Assembly: GCA_027596035.1 (NCBI GenBank)
Contig: JADGJA010000174.1
Location: 1 to 33,649 of the forward strand
Reading direction: 5' to 3'
Length of the DNA: 33,649 bases
Source: Thoreauomyces humboldtii
Lineage: Eukaryota; Chytridiomycota; Chytridiomycetes; Spizellomycetales; Powellomycetaceae
Each line of letters opens with the position of its first letter. Position 1 is the stretch's first letter. The position numbers and the translations under genes are program-made. A model generated the notes under the pieces. The model did no database searches, was not told the origin of the DNA, and worked only from the letters and a program-made list of their open reading frames with translations. Shown piece by piece: positions 28,994 through 33,649 of the stretch.

Positions 28994-31900
28994 CTACGAA
29001 ACGAACATAAAGTACTGCCGGAGTGTGTCAGCGAGGACTTCGGGAAGAGCGCCGATATCCTTACAGATAACGTAGTAGTCGAACGGGAACGTGTCCATGT
29101 ACTTGTTCATCTGGAGCAGTGGCTTCCCGGTGACCGGGTCTGAGCCGTAAGTGACATTGGTCATCTTGGTGATCGAGTCTTTGTCACCTCGGTTGTCGAG
29201 CACTATGAACACGACCATGATGCGTTGTTCCGCGGCCCGTCGGACGAGCGATCGAACCATTTCATGATCTTCACAGATGCCGTCCGACAGCACGAGCTGA
29301 AGTTGCCAGAGATCGGTCGCGCCAGGTCCTCCTCCACCAGCTCCTTCAAGACGGGCGTGCTCGAGCACTCCCATGGCTGTGTCCATCAACTGGCGAACAT
29401 TGGTGCGGTCCTGAGCAAAGGTGAAGCGGCGAATCACGTCAGCTCCGGCTTCGTCGGAGAAGGGTCGGTCGAACGGATGAAGGAGTCGGACGTCCTGACC
29501 GAAGCTCATGACTGAAACGTCACCAGCTTCAAGCTGGGTGAGAGCCTTCGTAATGACAGCCAAGGACTCGTAAGCGAGTTGCACCGATCGCGACTCGGCC
29601 ATGGAACGAGAGTCATCAATGGCAATCATGATCTGGTAGGTGCGTTTGGACGGCTTCGTTCTCCTGAGCCAGATCTTGTCTTTCTTGAACTGACTCGCAA
29701 TGTAGGGAATGATCTTGCGCATGTTGAGCCGCTTGCCGGTACGGTAGTCGCCCTTCAGCTTCGTGGCGAGGGTGGGCTCAAGGATGAGTCGCAGCTGCTC
29801 GCAGAGCGCAAAAGAGAGGTCACGCGTCAAGCTGGTATAGTTGCGCCAAAGCTCGTGTGCCTCCTCGGCGTCTTGTCCGCTTTCGCGCCATTCGGTGACT
29901 GACTGCTCCAGCTCGCGCCGGAGCTCTTCAAAGTCTTGAGAATCAAGAGGAGTGTCGTTGTCCTGGCCGGTTCCATCCTCTGAAGCGTCGTCACGGTCGA
30001 GAGGGTGATGGCGGTTGAAATCTACGCCAGTATCGTCTCCCTCGGAGGCACCCTCGGGGGCGTCCGAGTCGTAGCCGTTCTTGTCTCCCTGGTCTCTGCC
30101 CTTCTGCTGTTTGGCTGCCTCATCTTCAGGTTCGTCTCTGCCGACCTCGAGAGCACCCGAAAGCTTGTTGGACTTCTGTTTTGACTTCTGCTCCCCGTCC
30201 TCCGTTTCTTTGCTCGCATCCTCAGCTTCAGAGTCATCGTCTTTCTCAGGTTCCGCTGCCTCCATGTCATTGCCGTACTCTTTCTCTTCCTTGTCGTCAG
30301 CGAGGGCTTTTTGATCCATTTCGCCCATCTGATCGGCAGTGGCATCTGCCATGGCTTGAGTGTCAGCAGCCTGTTCGTCGTCCTGGACGAATTCGAAATC
30401 CATCGAGTCCTCGCCGACGGGCTTGTCAGTGCGCTCAGCTTCATCCTCGTTTGTTTCCCCTTCTTTTTCTTCTTCCGGAGCATCAGAGATGTCTTTGAGG
30501 CGCGACATCCACTTCTTCAGAGCGTCGCCGACGCTACGCCGGGGGTTCGGGTCGGCCTTTTCATCCTTCTTCCCGGCCTTCTCCTTGGAGGTGTCATTCT
30601 TCATCTCGCGCTGCTTTTTGTTCTCGCTCCCGAGACTGGAGTTCTGAGCAGCACCCTCTTCCCCCTCATCGGGCATGTCCTCGGCCGACGCATCTTTCTG
30701 CATGTTGGCTGCCGACTTTTGTCGGGTAGCACCCTGGACTCCGAATGGCTCCGTGCTCATCTTGGCTTGATCATCGCTGGCTTGCGAAGCATCTTTGTCT
30801 TGCTCTTCGCCGTCGGGGTTTTCTTCAACCTGTTTGTCCTCGTCGAGACCGTGGGCAGAGTCTTGAATGTTGTTGCCCTCGTTTTCAGCGTCCGCGCCTA
30901 CTTCCCCTTGATCTTCCTGCTCGGCTAATGATTCTGGCTCAAGCTTTTCCTCTTCTTTGCCTTCTCCAGCCTCTGTTTCTTGCTCATCTCCATCCATGCC
31001 TTCGGCGTCTTCAAGCTTGTCCTCGGTTGCATCATCGATGTGGTCAGCCGCAGGTGGGTCCACATCCATCTCGTCTGCGCCTCCGCCTCTGTCTTCCGGA
31101 GCGCCTTCGTCGTCTCCGCCGTCACCGTCCAGGTCCATGTCCTCCGGGAGGGCCAGCTCATCTTCCTCAGCCTCTTCAGGGAGTACATTATCTTTCTCGT
31201 CGGGTAAATCGGCAGGCTTCACGTCGACTCCATGGTTGTCTTCGTACTTTTCTTCGTTGTCTTCGTTGATGACATCGTCGTCGCCTTCGACCTGCTCTTC
31301 GCGTTCACCGTCATCTTGCGGCGTATCGTCGGTATCTTCCTTGCCAGGTTCGTTTTCTTTATGTTTCTCGTTTTTCTTCTCGTTCTCAGACTTGGGCTCT
31401 TCGTCGTCCTGGCCGCCATTCTCTTTTGCTGCCATCTCCGACTCGCCACCTTGATCCTGAACGGGGGCGTCACGCTCGACCTTATCATCCTTATCGTTCC
31501 CGCCCTCGTCCTTCTCGTTGTCCTCGTCTCCCCACAGCTTTTCGTCCACGACGTTTTGATCTCCTTCGAGCTCGCCCATCTCCTCGTCAACATCGTTAGG
31601 ATCGTCTCCTTCATCCTCGTCTTCATCCTGCTCGTCTTGATCTTCCATGTCCACGTCCTCCATTTTGCCATCATTATCTTTCTCGATGCCGTTCTCCTCG
31701 TCCTCGATTCTCTTCTCAGGTTCAGGTGGAGCCTTGTCGTTGGCCATGCCTTCGATTTGACCATCGTTTTCAATCTCGTCGCTGACGTCCTTTTTGCCTT
31801 CCCCTTCTCCGATGCCCATGCCGTCAACGTTGTCTTGGACGCCTTGTCCCTCGTCACCTCCTTCGTCGTCCTCGCCCTCGCGAGGCACGCAAAAGCCGTT

Positions 31901-33649
31901 CTTGAACAGCTGACCGAAGGTGTTGCAGAGAATGTACGCGAGCTTGAGCATCGACTTGTGCTGCAGAAGGTATTCGAAGAGACGGTACTGGACGACCAGC
32001 AGGTACTGCTCGAGAAGCGGGTAGATCCGGCGCACGGCACGTACTCGATGGGCGCTTGACGCATCGGCGTGGATCGCGTGGGTCGCCAGGTTTGATGAAA
32101 GCTGCTCAAATGCAGTGAAAACTGCACCGATGTGCTTCGAGTCAAGGCGGCCAGTGATGCGCTGATGAGTCTGAGCAACGTGGTCCTTCTGCAGACCAAA
32201 TTCGTCGCCATCGTTGTCGTTGTCAATTTCCATCGCTGTGGCCGTACTGGCATGATCGATATTTTTGGGAAGGAGCGATTGAAAGGACAAGAGAACGGAC
32301 TTGATGGCGGAGTCGGTCATTAAGTGGAATAACGCAGTAGAACCAGCTTCGTCATCCTCGTTCGCGATGACCGTATCGTGGACCAACTGCAGCATGCTAT
32401 GCTGCAATGCCTGAACCTTGCTGGTAATGCCATTGTCAAGCTCCTCGAAAGCGTAGGCAATCTGACCCGACCGCTGGGCCGCCATGCGAAGATTACGGCT
32501 GAGGTCGACGACGGTACCAATATTGCTAGTTGCAACAGCAAGAATGCCTTGAAGAGCGAGTGCTGGTGCGCCATGTGAGACATGCGCCTCGTAATCTTGA
32601 TCGAGTCTGCTTTTGAGTCCCATGAACACGGTGCGAGCGATTTCCAAAGGTGCTTTAGCATCAGCGTTCTCTGCTGTGCTAGCGACGTGAGTTTGGACAA
32701 GGATCGAGGCTTGCACGGTCATCATGAGTGCCTCGTCCACAAGGTCCTTCTGAGCAGATATGAGTCTGATGGCCACATCACTTGGCACAACCCGATTTGC
32801 ATCTTCTGCAATGAAGATCTTTCGAATCTGGGCGGCGATTGCAAAGAGACGGCCGTACTCGACCATGAACCCGGCAAGAGCACCACGCTGTTCGATGGCG
32901 CAATGGAGCAGGTATTCGAGGTAACTGATCGACTTTGCAACTTCTGGACGTGACAGATCGGGAGAGGCGGTCACCTCCATGTCCCGGACCTTCGCCATTT
33001 TCGCAAGGACACGGTAAAAGTAGGAGTCTGCCTTGTTCCAGAGCGTGACAGACTCGGCGGCAAATGATCCGTTCAGCCACTCCTTGGCCAGTGTGATCTT
33101 TGGCAGAGTGTGGATGAATGTCGACTCCCGCTGGATAATGTAACGCTGCGTGCATCTGCCCGATATACCCAAGAACGCGAGGTATTTGTAGAGGTCGACG
33201 AGAGCCTTCTTGCGTACTGCCTTCTGACCCTTCGCCGCCTTGGACCCGGCCTCAAGGGTGGAATTCATCTCTTGGAAATCCTTGATCCTTTCCAAAATGG
33301 TAGATCCGACTTCTTCGATGGCCGCACTCTGCTCTTCCTCTCGCGTGGCATCCATCATAGTCTGCGTGTGCTTGCGCATACGATTGACAAGGTGCTCAAG
33401 CTTGATAACCATCTCAGCGCCTTTGAACAACTCCGCGCTTGAGGGCGAGAGGGCCGGAACGATAGATGGGGGCTGAGCTGTGGCTACGGCGGCCCGTTTA
33501 ACAAGCGCGACTGCTACGTGCGATTCCTTAGAGGGCAAACCCTGTTGACTGTGCAGGTCATCGTGGAACGCAGTAATCGCGTCTCTGACAGGAAGATCCA
33601 GGATGGCGCGATATTTCTTTACAAACTTGTGAAGATGGTAATGGGAACG
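28994..33649 (-). CDS. MDN1: Midasin (Mdn1/Rea1), C-terminal part, cut by window edge
   Basis: Midasin is the giant dynein-related AAA ATPase that strips assembly factors (Ytm1, Rsa4) from pre-60S particles. The window holds the last 1,551 codons in one open frame. The frame stays open to position 33649, so the N-terminal AAA ring and most of the linker lie outside; the family is usually 4,900-5,500 aa. About 550 residues of helical linker come first, then ~600 residues extremely rich in Asp and Glu, then a short basic stretch near SKLSGALEVGRDEPEDEAAK. The C-terminal MIDAS (von Willebrand-A-like) domain closes the protein. The metal site is complete: DxSxS in IAIDDSRSM, the Thr in AQDRTNVRQLMD, and the Asp in LVLSDGICED. 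The end, LRQYFMFVS, is the family's usual terminus. No intron is needed over 4.6 kb. Confidence 0.97.
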   Translation of the reverse strand, partial: RSHYHLHKFVKKYRAILDLPVRDAITAFHDDLHSQQGLPSKESHVAVALVKRAAVATAQPPSIVPALSPSSAELFKGAEMVIKLEHLVNRMRKHTQTMMDATREEEQSAAIEEVGSTILERIKDFQEMNSTLEAGSKAAKGQKAVRKKALVDLYKYLAFLGISGRCTQRYIIQRESTFIHTLPKITLAKEWLNGSFAAESVTLWNKADSYFYRVLAKMAKVRDMEVTASPDLSRPEVAKSISYLEYLLHCAIEQRGALAGFMVEYGRLFAIAAQIRKIFIAEDANRVVPSDVAIRLISAQKDLVDEALMMTVQASILVQTHVASTAENADAKAPLEIARTVFMGLKSRLDQDYEAHVSHGAPALALQGILAVATSNIGTVVDLSRNLRMAAQRSGQIAYAFEELDNGITSKVQALQHSMLQLVHDTVIANEDDEAGSTALFHLMTDSAIKSVLLSFQSLLPKNIDHASTATAMEIDNDNDGDEFGLQKDHVAQTHQRITGRLDSKHIGAVFTAFEQLSSNLATHAIHADASSAHRVRAVRRIYPLLEQYLLVVQYRLFEYLLQHKSMLKLAYILCNTFGQLFKNGFCVPREGEDDEGGDEGQGVQDNVDGMGIGEGEGKKDVSDEIENDGQIEGMANDKAPPEPEKRIEDEENGIEKDNDGKMEDVDMEDQDEQDEDEDEGDDPNDVDEEMGELEGDQNVVDEKLWGDEDNEKDEGGNDKDDKVERDAPVQDQGGESEMAAKENGGQDDEEPKSENEKKNEKHKENEPGKEDTDDTPQDDGEREEQVEGDDDVINEDNEEKYEDNHGVDVKPADLPDEKDNVLPEEAEEDELALPEDMDLDGDGGDDEGAPEDRGGGADEMDVDPPAADHIDDATEDKLEDAEGMDGDEQETEAGEGKEEEKLEPESLAEQEDQGEVGADAENEGNNIQDSAHGLDEDKQVEENPDGEEQDKDASQASDDQAKMSTEPFGVQGATRQKSAANMQKDASAEDMPDEGEEGAAQNSSLGSENKKQREMKNDTSKEKAGKKDEKADPNPRRSVGDALKKWMSRLKDISDAPEEEKEGETNEDEAERTDKPVGEDSMDFEFVQDDEQAADTQAMADATADQMGEMDQKALADDKEEKEYGNDMEAAEPEKDDDSEAEDASKETEDGEQKSKQKSNKLSGALEVGRDEPEDEAAKQQKGRDQGDKNGYDSDAPEGASEGDDTGVDFNRHHPLDRDDASEDGTGQDNDTPLDSQDFEELRRELEQSVTEWRESGQDAEEAHELWRNYTSLTRDLSFALCEQLRLILEPTLATKLKGDYRTGKRLNMRKIIPYIASQFKKDKIWLRRTKPSKRTYQIMIAIDDSRSMAESRSVQLAYESLAVITKALTQLEAGDVSVMSFGQDVRLLHPFDRPFSDEAGADVIRRFTFAQDRTNVRQLMDTAMGVLEHARLEGAGGGGPGATDLWQLQLVLSDGICEDHEMVRSLVRRAAEQRIMVVFIVLDNRGDKDSITKMTNVTYGSDPVTGKPLLQMNKYMDTFPFDYYVICKDIGALPEVLADTLRQYFMFVS

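Noticed and set aside
31232..32059. 275-codon plus-strand open frame that reads as a very hydrophobic, multi-membrane protein
   Set aside because: It is the antisense of the Asp/Glu-rich segment of midasin. GAN/GAK-rich codons give Val/Leu/Phe/Ile on the opposite strand, so both the openness and the hydrophobicity are composition artefacts.
33536..33538. Possible start of the large right-hand gene at 33538
   Set aside because: The codon there is TTG, and the frame remains open to the window edge with sequence that fits midasin, so the gene is simply cut off.

Overview
This window is ordinary nuclear DNA of a filamentous or yeast-like fungus, most probably a basidiomycete. The evidence is spliceosomal introns (about 65-90 nt, GT...AG, often with CTRAY-like branch points), a complex I accessory subunit, a fungal MET2, a spindle-pole Cdc11/Nud1 scaffold with an unusually intron-rich leucine-rich-repeat domain, and a FASS/PPP2R3C-type PP2A B'' subunit. 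I cannot fix the class from the sequence alone. No rRNA, tRNA, CRISPR array, transposon or viral gene was recognised.

Layout, left to right: OCT1 mitochondrial intermediate peptidase (-); MET2 homoserine O-acetyltransferase (+, 8 exons); a bHLH transcription factor (-); RRP42-type exosome ring subunit (-); NDUFA1 complex I subunit (+); PCID2/CSN12-family PCI protein (+, 7 exons); SF3A2/Prp11 splicing factor (-); mitochondrial uL14 (+); Cdc11/Nud1 septation scaffold (-, 12 exons); PPP2R3C-like PP2A B'' subunit (+, 10 exons); a 1,636-aa PHD-finger protein (-); a CCDC174 homologue (+, 7 exons); two orphan gene tails, one from a Ser/Thr kinase and one from the rRNA methyltransferase Spb1 (+); RRP15 (-, 4 exons); and the C-terminal 1,551 residues of midasin/MDN1 (-), which runs off the right edge. 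All exon models come from reading splice signals and keeping the frame, and every multi-exon model sums to a multiple of three.

The genes are compact and five pairs are head-to-head with short shared promoters: OCT1/MET2 (267 bp), RRP42/NDUFA1 (170 bp), SF3A2/uL14m (286 bp), NUD1/PPP2R3C (249 bp) and PHD/CCDC174 (582 bp). Functional themes are mitochondria (OCT1, NDUFA1, uL14m), RNA handling (RRP42, PCID2, SF3A2, CCDC174), 60S ribosome assembly (RRP15, MDN1, Spb1 remnant), and spindle-pole/septation signalling (NUD1 with a PP2A regulatory subunit).

I found no clearly new multi-gene system. The most unusual item is the 0.4-kb stretch after CCDC174, where the 3' ends of two unrelated genes are stacked on the same strand, the first in frame behind a TGA. 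Other points worth a look are paired repeats plus a telobox in the RRP42/NDUFA1 promoter, Gcn4- and Cbf1-type sites in the MET2 promoter, the NUD1/PP2A divergent pair, and very short first coding exons.
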